In this document: piece by piece, positions 15,294 through 25,349 of the stretch
How the letters are laid out: every line of letters starts with the position of its first letter
Position numbering within the stretch: the first letter of the stretch is position 1
DNA from: Acidobacteriaceae bacterium
GTDB lineage: Bacteria; Acidobacteriota; Terriglobia; Bryobacterales; Bryobacteraceae
Direction: 5' to 3'
NCBI GenBank assembly: GCA_019240475.1
Contig: JAFAYI010000007.1
Span: 119,639 to 183,638, forward strand
DNA length: 64,000 nt
Notes under the pieces: model-generated
What the model was told of the DNA's origin: nothing
Seen by the model: the letters and a program-made list of their open reading frames with translations, nothing else
The model's database searches: none
Made by a program: the position numbers and the translations under genes

Positions 15294-18200
15294 ATGAAAA
15301 ACTTGCAGAGCACATTCGCGCTCCTGGTGTTAGGGGCGGGCGCCGCACTCATTGCGGGACTTTCCCCGGCCCAGGAATTTCGCAGCACGTTGAGCGGCCA
15401 TGTAACGGACCCGAGCGGGGCCGCGGTGCCCGGGGCGGCCGTCCGCGCCGTTAATACCGCAAGCCAGCAAACCTATTCGGCCACGACGACCGGTTCCGGC
15501 GATTATTTGATTCCTTACGTACTGCCCGGAACTTACAAGGTGAGCGCCGCCGCCTCCGGGTTCAAGGAGCAGGTGAACCAAGGCGTGGTGCTCGAGGCAG
15601 GCGAGGCGTCCGTGTTGAATTTTCATCTGGAGATCGGCACGTCGAACCAGAGCGTCGAGGTGACGGGCACGGCGCCACTGCTGGATGCGGAGAACGCGGT
15701 GCAGAATTATGTTCTTTCGGGGCGGGAACTGGAGAACGTTCCGTTGAACGGACGACAGATATACACGCTGGTGGGAACGACGCCGGGCTCGCAGTTCCTG
15801 CAGACACAGTTTGGAGCGTCGGGTTACTCGGGAACGCGCGGCTGGGATGTATCGAACAATTACACACTGGGCGGCGGGGTGCAGGGATATCAGCAGTTCA
15901 CGCTGAATGGCTCGAATATCACGGAGCAGAATAACGGGACCGGCACCTGGGAGATTGCTCCGAATGTGGATGCGCTTCAGGAAGTGAGCATCCAGACGAC
16001 GGAGTACGATGCGCGCTACGGGCGGTCGAGCGGCGGCTTCGTGAACATGGTGGTGAAGTCAGGAAGCAACCAGTTTCACGGCGATTTGTATGACTATCTG
16101 GAAAACGGCGACTTGAACGCCAATAACTTTGAAAATAATCTAAACGGGATTCCGACCCAAAAGACTCAGCAGAATCAGTTCGGCGGGACCTTTGGCGGGC
16201 CGGTGATCAAGGACAAGGTATTCTTCTTTGGTTCTTTCGAAGGGTATGTGGAGAATATCCCATTCACGACACTTACAAGCGTGCCCCCGGCTTATCTGCG
16301 GCCGTCGGGAAGCAGCGGAGTGAACTTTACGCCGAGTGGGTATACGATTTACCAACCGAATTCGACATATTGCAGCACGGGCGGGCCGGTGAGCAACTGC
16401 TCGGGCACGCTGTTACGGCAGCCGTTTCCGAACGATACGATTCCCGCATCGCAGATCAGCCCCGTCGGGGCGGCGCTGATCAATCTTTACCCCGCGGCGA
16501 ATACCAACGTCAACGGATTGACGAATAACTATATCGCGGACGTGCCGGACAGATATCGATATTGGCAGCCCATCGCTCGCGTGGATTACGACACCAGCGA
16601 TAAGACCCGATGGTACAGCCTGTTCGCTTTCCAGCACGGCACGGAGTTCCGCAATGTAAGCGGATTCCCGCCGCCCGCTGAGAACGGCAATATCAATACG
16701 ATGCGCCAGGAGCTGTTGGCTAGTGAAGATATGACTCATATCTTCTCGCCGACATTAGTGATGGATGTCCGAGCTTCCTTCTCGCGATTCCAGGATCACT
16801 TTCCCGACGGCGATTTGGTCAACCAGCCGAACCCGAGCTCGATCGGCTTGAACATGCCGAACATTCCGACGAGCACATTGAAGCTGCTGCCGGAAATTAC
16901 GTTCAACCAGACTTATCCACAGATCGTCGGAAACCAAGTAACTAACGATGTGTATAACAACTACATTCTGGATGTGGATTTGACGAAGACCGTCGGTAAG
17001 CACACGATTCATTTCGGCGGCGAGGCGGGGTTATACGATTGGGGGCAGCCGAATACCGTAGGGCACCCCAATGGCGACTTCGAATTTGGAACAAATACGC
17101 TATTTACTCAAGACAATCCATATTCGAGGGGAATCGTTCCTGGCATCAACGACGGGAACGTGCTCGCGGACCTATTGCTGGGCGACCCCGACAGCGGAGG
17201 CGTGGATTGGAATCAATCGACGTGGACGCACTTTCCCGCGGTTGCGTTCTACGGTCAAGACGACTGGCACGTGATCAATCGGCTGACGCTGAATATAGGG
17301 CTGCGGTACGACATTCAGTTCGGGCTGCGCGGCAACGGCTTGAACCGCGGCATGTGCCTGACGTGCTTGAATCCCGTGAGCAACGATCCGACTTATCAGG
17401 CGAACCTTACGGCGGACTCGGCTGCGCTGGCCGCTGCCGGAATTAATGTATCTTCGCTGCGGGCCGTATACGGCGGCGTGCTGTTTGCGGGCGCGAACGG
17501 TCAGCCGCAAGATGCCTACAACACGGATTACAGCAATCTTGGCCCGCGATTTGGATTTGCTTATCAACTTACTCCGAAGACCGTGCTTCGCGGCGGTTAC
17601 GGGATTATGTATGCCGTGGGGCTGGAGGGCGGCTCCAATGTCGGCTTCAACCAAACGACGCCTTACGTTGCGACAACGAACGGCGGAATAACACCGACTA
17701 ACTTGTTTGCATCGGGCAATCCATTTCCGGCCGGAGCGGAAGCGCCGCTGGGCGCGGCGGGAGGCCTGCTGACGGCGGTTGGCAACCAAGCTACGTTCGA
17801 CTTTCCAGGGCGGCGGATTCCCCGATCGCAGCAGGTATCGCTCGGCATTCAACGGGAGTTGGGCAGCAGCATGTTATTAGATGTGAGATATGCGGGTAAC
17901 TTCACGGACCGGTTACGCACGACCGCTTATTCTGGCGCCGTTGGGGCGGTGTGGATCAACGCGGCATGGTCCAAGCAAATGGACAATGCGGCCATCGCGA
18001 ATCCCAATGTCTACAATCAGCCGGTTCCAAACCCCTTTTATGGCGTGCCAAGTATCCCGACTAGCAGCACTCTTGGCTCCTCGCCGACGCTGCCGGAGTA
18101 CTATTTGACGCTGCCGTTTCCGGAGTTTCCGGGCGCCTTGGGAGATTACGACGATCCCTTGGGCAAGAATTGGTATAACTCCATGGAAGCGCAACTTACG

Positions 18201-18911
18201 AAACGCTTGAGCCATGGCGTGAGCCTTCGCGCTGCCTATACTTATTCGAAAACGATGCAGGCGGCAGGATACGAGAATGGCTGGCCGTATCAAGATCCGA
18301 ACCTCCTGTATCAAATTTCTCCAACGGACCGCACACATGTATTCACGCTTTCGGGCGTGTACAACTTGCCCTCCATCAAGAGCGATAGTACCGGAATGCG
18401 CGTTCTGGGCGCGGTAGTGAATCATTGGGTGGTGAGCAATGTGCTGACGGCGGAGACCGGATTCCCTTTACAACTGCCAGGCGGGTACTACTATGAGAGC
18501 AACCATAGTTGGACACCAACGGGTGGACCGACTATGTCGCAGTGGCTGTATAACTGCAATGGCAACCCGTTGAACTGCTGGGTGCCGCTGCAGAACAATT
18601 TCGCTCTAAACAATCTGCCGCAATACATTTCGACGATACGCCAGCCGCAGGTTCCGAATCTGGATGTTTCCGTTGAGCGAAATTTTCCGATTACGGAGCA
18701 GATGCACATTCAGTTTCGAGCCGACGCGTTCAATATCACGAACAGCGTGCTGTTCAATGGCGGCGCAGGCTCGAATGGTTTCGACAACAATCCATTTGAC
18801 GGGCCGCCCGTGAAGACGCCGCAAGGTTATTACACCGGATTCGGAACCATTGCGCCGTTCCAGAACAATTTTCCGCGAATACTTCAGTTCTCGCTTAAGT
18901 TCTACTTTTGA
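15294..18911 (+). CDS. TonB-dependent receptor, Oar-like with carboxypeptidase-regulatory-like domain
   Basis: 1205 residues. A signal peptide (about 1-27) is followed by a carboxypeptidase-regulatory-like beta sandwich (about 30-115: SGHVTDPSGAAVPGA), a plug domain (about 125-250) and a 22-strand-type barrel ending in aromatic SLKFYF, a normal outer-membrane C-terminus. Such receptors are expanded in Acidobacteriota and are thought to import large substrates. GGGAG lies 7 bases before the ATG. The gene overlaps the convergent glycosidase by 10 bases. A phased repeat array sits upstream. Context with glycosidases suggests a saccharide substrate; this is inferred. Confidence 0.93.
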   Translation: MKNLQSTFALLVLGAGAALIAGLSPAQEFRSTLSGHVTDPSGAAVPGAAVRAVNTASQQTYSATTTGSGDYLIPYVLPGTYKVSAAASGFKEQVNQGVVLEAGEASVLNFHLEIGTSNQSVEVTGTAPLLDAENAVQNYVLSGRELENVPLNGRQIYTLVGTTPGSQFLQTQFGASGYSGTRGWDVSNNYTLGGGVQGYQQFTLNGSNITEQNNGTGTWEIAPNVDALQEVSIQTTEYDARYGRSSGGFVNMVVKSGSNQFHGDLYDYLENGDLNANNFENNLNGIPTQKTQQNQFGGTFGGPVIKDKVFFFGSFEGYVENIPFTTLTSVPPAYLRPSGSSGVNFTPSGYTIYQPNSTYCSTGGPVSNCSGTLLRQPFPNDTIPASQISPVGAALINLYPAANTNVNGLTNNYIADVPDRYRYWQPIARVDYDTSDKTRWYSLFAFQHGTEFRNVSGFPPPAENGNINTMRQELLASEDMTHIFSPTLVMDVRASFSRFQDHFPDGDLVNQPNPSSIGLNMPNIPTSTLKLLPEITFNQTYPQIVGNQVTNDVYNNYILDVDLTKTVGKHTIHFGGEAGLYDWGQPNTVGHPNGDFEFGTNTLFTQDNPYSRGIVPGINDGNVLADLLLGDPDSGGVDWNQSTWTHFPAVAFYGQDDWHVINRLTLNIGLRYDIQFGLRGNGLNRGMCLTCLNPVSNDPTYQANLTADSAALAAAGINVSSLRAVYGGVLFAGANGQPQDAYNTDYSNLGPRFGFAYQLTPKTVLRGGYGIMYAVGLEGGSNVGFNQTTPYVATTNGGITPTNLFASGNPFPAGAEAPLGAAGGLLTAVGNQATFDFPGRRIPRSQQVSLGIQRELGSSMLLDVRYAGNFTDRLRTTAYSGAVGAVWINAAWSKQMDNAAIANPNVYNQPVPNPFYGVPSIPTSSTLGSSPTLPEYYLTLPFPEFPGALGDYDDPLGKNWYNSMEAQLTKRLSHGVSLRAAYTYSKTMQAAGYENGWPYQDPNLLYQISPTDRTHVFTLSGVYNLPSIKSDSTGMRVLGAVVNHWVVSNVLTAETGFPLQLPGGYYYESNHSWTPTGGPTMSQWLYNCNGNPLNCWVPLQNNFALNNLPQYISTIRQPQVPNLDVSVERNFPITEQMHIQFRADAFNITNSVLFNGGAGSNGFDNNPFDGPPVKTPQGYYTGFGTIAPFQNNFPRILQFSLKFYF

Positions 18912-20038
18912 GAGGTCATCTTCTTGATGAAGGCGACCTCGGCGGGCCGGTAGGGCTTGCCGTTCGGATAGAAGATGTCGTGAAACCACATAGCCGGGGG
19001 ATGATCGATGTAAGGATGCTGCCAGGAGTCCCAAGGCAGATAAGTTTGGGTCTTGCCCTGAACGAAGCCCCAGTTGATCGCGCCCACGTTGAATTGCTTG
19101 GCAAGTGGCAGGATGCCCTCGAAGGTGCTGTTTTCTGGGCGCGCCATATATTCGGTGCAGATGATGGGACGGCCATATTGCTGGAGCCATTTCACGTGGG
19201 TCTCGAAGTTAGCCGGCGCGCTGTAGTTATGAAAGGAAGTAATATCCGATAACTCCAACTGCTCTTTGGCCATGGGTTCGAGCTTGGCGGGATCGGACCA
19301 ATCGCCGTGCCAGACGCCGCTCGTGAGCGGCTGCTGAGGATGGGTGCTGCGGGCCCAGGTGAACGCCTGCGGCAGCAGCGCGAGGACAAGCTGGACCTTG
19401 TTCTTAGGCTCGAACTTGTTATAGCTCGGGTTGTTCGTGTTATCGGGCTCGTTCCAGACGTCCCAGCCGAGCACGCGCTGGTCGTGGCCGAAGGCGCCGA
19501 CGACGCCTTTGACATAGGTTTCGAGACGGGGGTACTGAGAAGGATCTTGCAGGGCCGCGGCCCCGGGACTTTGCAGCCAGCGAGAGTTATGAATGCCGGG
19601 CTGGGGCGGCGGCTGCTTGCCGAGATGCGGATTGGGGTCCCAGACCGAATCGAAGAGCACGAATACCGGCTTGATCTTGTGCTTATCGCAGATGCGCAGA
19701 AACGTATCGATCCGCTTCTTAAAGCCTTCGCTGTCCTGTTGCCAGAGCAGATCGTGCAGGAAGACGCGCATGGTGGTCATGCCCAGGCCTTGCGCCCAGC
19801 CGAGCTCGGTATCGATGCGCTTGGGGTTGAAGGTATCGGCCTGCCACATTTCAAGTTCGTTCGAGGCATAGGAAGGAATGTAGTTGCTTCCTACTAACCA
19901 AGGCTGGCGGGCGTACCAGGCGCCAGCGTCGCTTGCAGTCCAGCGTTCGATACCGATCTGGCCAGCATCCTGGGCGAGCAGCAGAGCGGATGCAAGGAGC
20001 GCGATGAGCGCGAGGGAGCGGGCATAAAAATTTCGCAT
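18902..20038 (-). CDS. Secreted clan GH-A glycoside hydrolase (GH5-like)
   Basis: 378 residues with a signal peptide (1-22, cut near LLAQ). The fold is a TIM-barrel glycosidase: VGSNYIPS, a TMRVFLHD strand, VLGWDVWNEPDN carrying the likely acid/base Glu, and PIICTEYMARP with the likely nucleophile Glu. Relatives are often annotated as 1,4-beta-xylanases, but the precise specificity cannot be read from sequence. Length is typical of a single-domain enzyme with no carbohydrate-binding module. It lies between two TonB receptors on the opposite strand, overlapping the first at its 3' end, and is probably periplasmic or secreted. Confidence 0.85.
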   Translation of the reverse strand: MRNFYARSLALIALLASALLLAQDAGQIGIERWTASDAGAWYARQPWLVGSNYIPSYASNELEMWQADTFNPKRIDTELGWAQGLGMTTMRVFLHDLLWQQDSEGFKKRIDTFLRICDKHKIKPVFVLFDSVWDPNPHLGKQPPPQPGIHNSRWLQSPGAAALQDPSQYPRLETYVKGVVGAFGHDQRVLGWDVWNEPDNTNNPSYNKFEPKNKVQLVLALLPQAFTWARSTHPQQPLTSGVWHGDWSDPAKLEPMAKEQLELSDITSFHNYSAPANFETHVKWLQQYGRPIICTEYMARPENSTFEGILPLAKQFNVGAINWGFVQGKTQTYLPWDSWQHPYIDHPPAMWFHDIFYPNGKPYRPAEVAFIKKMTSQK

Positions 20039-20197
20039 GAGGTTTGCGGTATAGATTTTATCTTGTGAGCCGGGGAGGCTCGCAGGTAACGCTTGATGGC
20101 CCGTTCGGTCTAAGGAACAGCATCCAGCAGGACGGCGGCACGGAGGCTCGTGTTTTTACCGGGCCCTGTTGGGAGAGGTTTGACTTTAGGGGCGTGT

Positions 20198-23100
20198 ATG
20201 AAGTTACTCAGCTTGAGGATGGTGGTGCTGACGGCCGTCTGCGCGGCCATGGCGTTGGCACAGACGAATCGCGGATCGATTACAGGAACCGTGACTGACG
20301 CGAGCGGCGCGGGAATCCCCGGCGCGCAGATTACGGCGCTGGGGAGTGAGACGGGAACGGCTTACTCGACAGTTAGCACTGGAAGTGGAAGTTATAGCCT
20401 CCCGCAGGTGCAGGTGGGGACTTATGACATCACTGCGACCGCACCCAACTTTCATTCGACTAAGCATGTTGGCGTTATAGTGCAGATCAATACGCCGACG
20501 GTGCTGAACCTCCAACTGAACGTTGGACAGACCGCGTATACGGTGAACGTGATAGGAAACGCGCCGACGGTGCAATCGACCACTTCGGATATCGGCGCGG
20601 TCGTTACGCCGGAGCAGGTGGAGCAGTTACCGCTATCGCTGGGCGGAGTGGGCGCGTTCCGGTCGCCAGAGGCGTTCGAGTTTCTGCTTCCAGGAGTAGT
20701 GGGCCCGGGAACGGCGAATAACTCGAACGGGATTTACGTACAGAAGACGAGCGGCGGGCAGAACTTCGGCGATGACGTGGAGTTGGACGGATCGAGCGCG
20801 GTGCGGCCGGACAACAATTCGACTTTCGATGAGACGGCGCCATCGGTGGATGCGCTGCAGGAGTTCAAAGTGGAGACCGCGACGCCGCCGGCGCAGTTCG
20901 ACCGGACGACGGGCGGGGTGAGAAGCTTCACCACACATTCGGGCACAAATTCTTTTCATGGGAGCGCGTACGACATCCTGCGCAACACGGACCTGGACGC
21001 CAATACTTACTTTAACGACTTGGGGTTGGGCGCCTGCACGAACGCCACCTGCCGCGGGACTTACGCGACGCCCAAAGATATCAAGAACGACTACGGAGTG
21101 ACGATGGGCGGCCCCGTAATTATTCCGGGGATTTACAACGGCAAGGACAAGACGTTTTTCTTCTTCGCATGGGAGCAGTTGCAGTGGCCGCGCAGCTCGA
21201 CGGTGACCAGCTCGGTGCCGACCGCGGCTGAGAGGGGCGGCGATTTTTCGGCCATACTGACGGGTAATTCGATTGGGACGAACCCCTGCACGGGCGCGAC
21301 GGTTTATGCCGGACAGATCTTCGATCCGCGATCTACATCCGCGAGCAGCGGCGGAACGCCATGCCGGACGGCGCCGTTCGCGGGCAACGTAATTCCGACG
21401 AGTCAACTGAACCCGGTCGCGCTGGCCGCGCTTTCGTATCTGCCGGCGCCGAATCTTCCGGGACTGCAGAATAACTTCAGTTTCCGGGAAGGTTTTCCTA
21501 CGAATAACACGACTTATACGGTGAGAATAGACCAGAACCTTGGGACTTACGACAAGATTTTTGCATCGTACGACACGCGCCAGAACACGTTACTGACGGG
21601 CGGGAGCCCGGCGTTCCCATCGCCGATCGATCCGAATACGTGGGTGCAGGATTTTGTGACGCATTACGGGCGGTTCGGGTGGGACCACACGTTCAGCCCC
21701 TCTGTACTGAACCACGTGAACCTGGGATTCAGCCGTTTCAACAGCAGCAATCTCACGCCAGCGGCGCTCCAAGGAATTGATTGGCCGGCCAAGCTTGGAA
21801 TCGCGAATGTGAACGGGCCGGCCTTTCCGCAGTTCAATATCGGTAGCGGGTTTCCGAGCCTCGGCCAAGAGCGCGCCGATGACACCATCAGCAACGTTGG
21901 AGAAGTATCGGACACGTTGACCTGGGTGAAAGGGCGGCACACGATCAGCATGGGCGGCGACTACAGATGGATGCAGTTGAACAATCTGACGCAGGACGCC
22001 AACAGCGGATATTACAACTTTTCGAATGCGGAGACGGCCGCGGGGCCCGGCGTGCTCGCGAGCCAGGGTGGATTCGGCTTCGCGAGCTTCTTATTGGGGC
22101 AGGTGGATAGCGCCGGCTTGACGGTATTTGCACATTATCCTAGATACACGCAGAATTACTACGCGCTGTTTGTTCAAGACGATTTCAAGGTTAGCCAGCA
22201 TTTGACTTTGAACCTGGGGCTGCGATGGGATGTCGACCAGCCGCGCAAGGAGGCGGATAACTTCACATCGAATTTCGACCCGATGCTGCCGAATCCGGGC
22301 GCGGGAGGATTGCCGGGCGCGCTGATCTTCGCTTCGAACTGCAATGGATGTAACGTGCGATGGGCGAAGACGTTTCTGGACGACTTCGGGCCGCGCATCG
22401 GGTTCGCTTACTCGCCGGGCGACAGCGGGAAGACAGCGGTTCGAGGAGCTTACTCGATCTTCTATGGGCCGCTTTATTATGCGGATTTCGGCAATAGCGT
22501 CAATGCGGGTTATACGGCGTCGCCAAACCCGGTATCGCCCAATGGATTCTCGCCGGCGTTCAATTTGTCGAGCGGTTTCCCGGCATATGCGGCCCCACCG
22601 ACGCTCGATCCGGCGATTCGGAACGGGCAGAGCGTCGATTACATTTCGCCCGGATTCGGCAAGCCGCCGATGATACAGAGCTGGAGCTTCCAGGTGCAGC
22701 AGCAATTGGCGACCGACTTAATCATGAGCTTAGGATATGTCGGTAATAAGACGCAGAATTTACGGTCGGCGGCAGCGGATGGAATGTATAACAACATACC
22801 GGTGCAGGACTTGGCGCTGGGCGAGAACGTACTCAGCGCACCGGTGGGTTCACCGCTCGCAGATGCAGCCGGGGTCTCGGCGCCGTATGCGGGATATATG
22901 GGCTCAGTTGGGAATGCGCTGCGGCATTATCCTCAGTATCTGCGTATCAACTCGGACTGCTGTTTGGAAAACGACGGGATGTCGACCTTCAACGCTCTGG
23001 AGGCGATGCTGCAACGCAGATTTCATAACGGACTCAACTTACAGCTCTCTTATACCTGGTCGAAGACGATTACGGATGCGGACAGCATGCAGCCGTGCTG

Positions 23101-23767
23101 TAACGCCGGAGGCGGATTGTATCAGGACCCATATAATTTATATCTGGAGAAATCCATCAGCAGCCAGGATATTCCGCAGAATGTCACGGCGAGCTTCATT
23201 TATGAACTGCCCATCGGCAAAGGGAAGGCATTGTTGAACCGTGGCGGGGTCGTGAATGCAATCTTCGGCGGCTGGCAGATCGGAGCGATATTGCGTTACG
23301 AGAGCGGGCAGCCACTGCCATTCTATTGCGCCTCCGACAGCTTCAGTCCGGGCTGGGACGATTGTTTCCGCTTCAATCCGACTCCGGGACAGTCGGTCTA
23401 TAACAGCGCCATCAACCAACCCGGATACAATCCGCTGAATACGCCGTACTTGAATAACGGTTACTTCACCGATCCCAATACAAATCCTAATGCGCCGATC
23501 GTGTTCGGCCAACTTTCGAGAGTGACAGGCTTTCGGATGCCGTGGTACGACAACGAAGATGTCAACCTGTCGAAACGGTTCAACTTCACGGAACGGGTAA
23601 ATTTACAGATCCGAGCAGACGCGTTTAACGTAGCCAATCGACACGTATTCGCCCAGCCCTATAACCTGGGGCCGCAGCCGAATAACCCGACGACGAACTT
23701 CGGCTACGTGAACGGAACCGTAGATTCGCCGAGAGCGATTCAGTTAGAAGCGAGGATCGTTTTCTGA
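20198..23767 (+). CDS. TonB-dependent receptor, Oar-like (second copy)
   Basis: 1189 residues from the ATG at 20198, which has AGGGG 6 bases upstream and opens a clear signal peptide (MKLLSLRMVVLTAVCAAMALAQ-type). The same architecture follows: carboxypeptidase-regulatory-like domain (SITGTVTDASGAGIPGA), plug, and barrel ending in EARIVF. It is a paralogue of the receptor at 15294 in organisation but diverged in the barrel, so the ligand probably differs. It is followed 34 bases later by the haloperoxidase-like gene on the same strand, suggesting a receptor-enzyme transcription unit. Confidence 0.92.
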   Translation: MKLLSLRMVVLTAVCAAMALAQTNRGSITGTVTDASGAGIPGAQITALGSETGTAYSTVSTGSGSYSLPQVQVGTYDITATAPNFHSTKHVGVIVQINTPTVLNLQLNVGQTAYTVNVIGNAPTVQSTTSDIGAVVTPEQVEQLPLSLGGVGAFRSPEAFEFLLPGVVGPGTANNSNGIYVQKTSGGQNFGDDVELDGSSAVRPDNNSTFDETAPSVDALQEFKVETATPPAQFDRTTGGVRSFTTHSGTNSFHGSAYDILRNTDLDANTYFNDLGLGACTNATCRGTYATPKDIKNDYGVTMGGPVIIPGIYNGKDKTFFFFAWEQLQWPRSSTVTSSVPTAAERGGDFSAILTGNSIGTNPCTGATVYAGQIFDPRSTSASSGGTPCRTAPFAGNVIPTSQLNPVALAALSYLPAPNLPGLQNNFSFREGFPTNNTTYTVRIDQNLGTYDKIFASYDTRQNTLLTGGSPAFPSPIDPNTWVQDFVTHYGRFGWDHTFSPSVLNHVNLGFSRFNSSNLTPAALQGIDWPAKLGIANVNGPAFPQFNIGSGFPSLGQERADDTISNVGEVSDTLTWVKGRHTISMGGDYRWMQLNNLTQDANSGYYNFSNAETAAGPGVLASQGGFGFASFLLGQVDSAGLTVFAHYPRYTQNYYALFVQDDFKVSQHLTLNLGLRWDVDQPRKEADNFTSNFDPMLPNPGAGGLPGALIFASNCNGCNVRWAKTFLDDFGPRIGFAYSPGDSGKTAVRGAYSIFYGPLYYADFGNSVNAGYTASPNPVSPNGFSPAFNLSSGFPAYAAPPTLDPAIRNGQSVDYISPGFGKPPMIQSWSFQVQQQLATDLIMSLGYVGNKTQNLRSAAADGMYNNIPVQDLALGENVLSAPVGSPLADAAGVSAPYAGYMGSVGNALRHYPQYLRINSDCCLENDGMSTFNALEAMLQRRFHNGLNLQLSYTWSKTITDADSMQPCCNAGGGLYQDPYNLYLEKSISSQDIPQNVTASFIYELPIGKGKALLNRGGVVNAIFGGWQIGAILRYESGQPLPFYCASDSFSPGWDDCFRFNPTPGQSVYNSAINQPGYNPLNTPYLNNGYFTDPNTNPNAPIVFGQLSRVTGFRMPWYDNEDVNLSKRFNFTERVNLQIRADAFNVANRHVFAQPYNLGPQPNNPTTNFGYVNGTVDSPRAIQLEARIVF

Positions 23768-23801
23768 GTCCGGCCGGGCGCGCAGCGGTATTCTAGCTGT
23801 T

Positions 23802-25349
23802 ATGCCACAGACGGATATTGAAGCAAAGGAGCATTCGATCCGGCATCGGGTTCGCAAGGCGCTCGCGCTGCGGACAGGGCTTGCGGAAGAAGATGCTTCC
23901 GTCGGGGCGTTGCCGCAGATTACGAATGGCGATGAAGAACGATATTCGGATAAGTGTGGCACTTACACGAAGGGCGTGAAGCAGGCAGCGATCGGGGTGG
24001 TGGACCCGGCGGCTTACAGGACGTTCAAGAAAGCGTTGGATCGGGGAACGCCACAGGATTTCGAGCAGATCCTACTGGGCGGACCGCGCACGCTGAACGG
24101 GCCGCAAGCCGGACTCGCGTATTACTTGTCGTGCCTGGACGCTATCCAGTTTGCAGTTCCGCCGGCGCCGGCTCTGGCTAGCGACTGGTATGCAACGGAG
24201 TTAGTGGAGCTGTATTGGGCCTCGCTGCTGCGCGATACGGCATTCACGGACTACGGCGCCAGTTCGTTTGCAAAGGACGCGGCGAAGGAGTTATCGGGAC
24301 TGCCCGAATATAAGGGACCGAGGGACGGAAGCGGACAAGTAACCACGGACCTGCTCTTCCGCGGAGGGTTTCCAGGCGAGACGATAGGGCCGTATCTATC
24401 GCAGTTCGCGGTGCTGGCGACCAGCCTGGGCGCGCTGCCGATTACGCAAAGGTACACAACGTCGAAGGCCGGGGTGGATTTTATGCTAGATCCGACGACG
24501 TTCCAACAAGTTCAGAACGGCATATCGACCGGGCTATCGATTACTCCCGAGGCGCCGGTTTACCTGCACGACGCGCGCGGCCTGTCGGCCTACACACATG
24601 TGGATGTGTTGTATGAGGCTTACTTTATGGCGTACCTGGTTCTGAATACGATCAACGCGCCGTTCAATCCGGGGAATCCATATACAAAGTCGAAGACACA
24701 AAACGGATTCGGCACTCTGGGGCAGCCGGATGTTGTCACGACGATGGCGGCGGCTGCGCGCGAGGCGTTGAATGCGGTTTGGCTCCAGAAATGGTTTGTG
24801 CATTTGCGGCACAGGCCCGAATCGGGCGGCGCGATTGTGTACTTGGCGAAGACAGGCCAAGCGAATACGGTAGAGGGGCAGCTCAGCTCGGTGGCGCTAA
24901 ATTCGAACGCGGTTCAGACAAGTTACAACACTAACCATAGTTACTTCCTATCGCAAGCCTTTCCAGAGGGGTCGCCCACGCATCCGTCGTATCCGACGGG
25001 TCACGGCACAGTGGCGGGCGCATGCATCACGGTCTTGAAGTTCTTCTTCGATGGAACATTTAATATCCCGAATCCGCAAGTTCCTTCTCCGGATGGACAG
25101 ACGCTCAGCAGTTACTCAGACGCCTCATTAGACGTCAACGGCGAACTCAACAAGCTGGCCCGCAACATCAGCTTCGGCCACGGCATTCACGCCGGCATCC
25201 ACTGGCGCAGCGACACGGACACATCGATTGAGATAGGCGAAGCGGTGGCGCTGAGCTATCTCAGAAATCTGGCGAAGACCTACAACGAGAACTTCACCGT
25301 TACACTGCAGAAAGTAGATGGGAGCACCGCGACTATTTCAAACGAGTAG
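23802..25349 (+). CDS. Vanadium-dependent haloperoxidase-like protein (PAP2 superfamily)
   Basis: 515 residues; no signal peptide is visible. The algal/cyanobacterial-type vanadate pocket is recognisable: Lys330...Arg338-Pro339 (KWFVHLRHRP), PTGH with His401, and GIHWRSD with His467. Members oxidise halides with hydrogen peroxide to halogenate or break down organic matter. Odd: the arginine expected six residues before the terminal histidine is Gly461 here, so activity may be altered. It is placed between a TonB receptor and a GH43 enzyme, whose start lies inside this gene. Confidence 0.85.
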   Translation: MPQTDIEAKEHSIRHRVRKALALRTGLAEEDASVGALPQITNGDEERYSDKCGTYTKGVKQAAIGVVDPAAYRTFKKALDRGTPQDFEQILLGGPRTLNGPQAGLAYYLSCLDAIQFAVPPAPALASDWYATELVELYWASLLRDTAFTDYGASSFAKDAAKELSGLPEYKGPRDGSGQVTTDLLFRGGFPGETIGPYLSQFAVLATSLGALPITQRYTTSKAGVDFMLDPTTFQQVQNGISTGLSITPEAPVYLHDARGLSAYTHVDVLYEAYFMAYLVLNTINAPFNPGNPYTKSKTQNGFGTLGQPDVVTTMAAAAREALNAVWLQKWFVHLRHRPESGGAIVYLAKTGQANTVEGQLSSVALNSNAVQTSYNTNHSYFLSQAFPEGSPTHPSYPTGHGTVAGACITVLKFFFDGTFNIPNPQVPSPDGQTLSSYSDASLDVNGELNKLARNISFGHGIHAGIHWRSDTDTSIEIGEAVALSYLRNLAKTYNENFTVTLQKVDGSTATISNE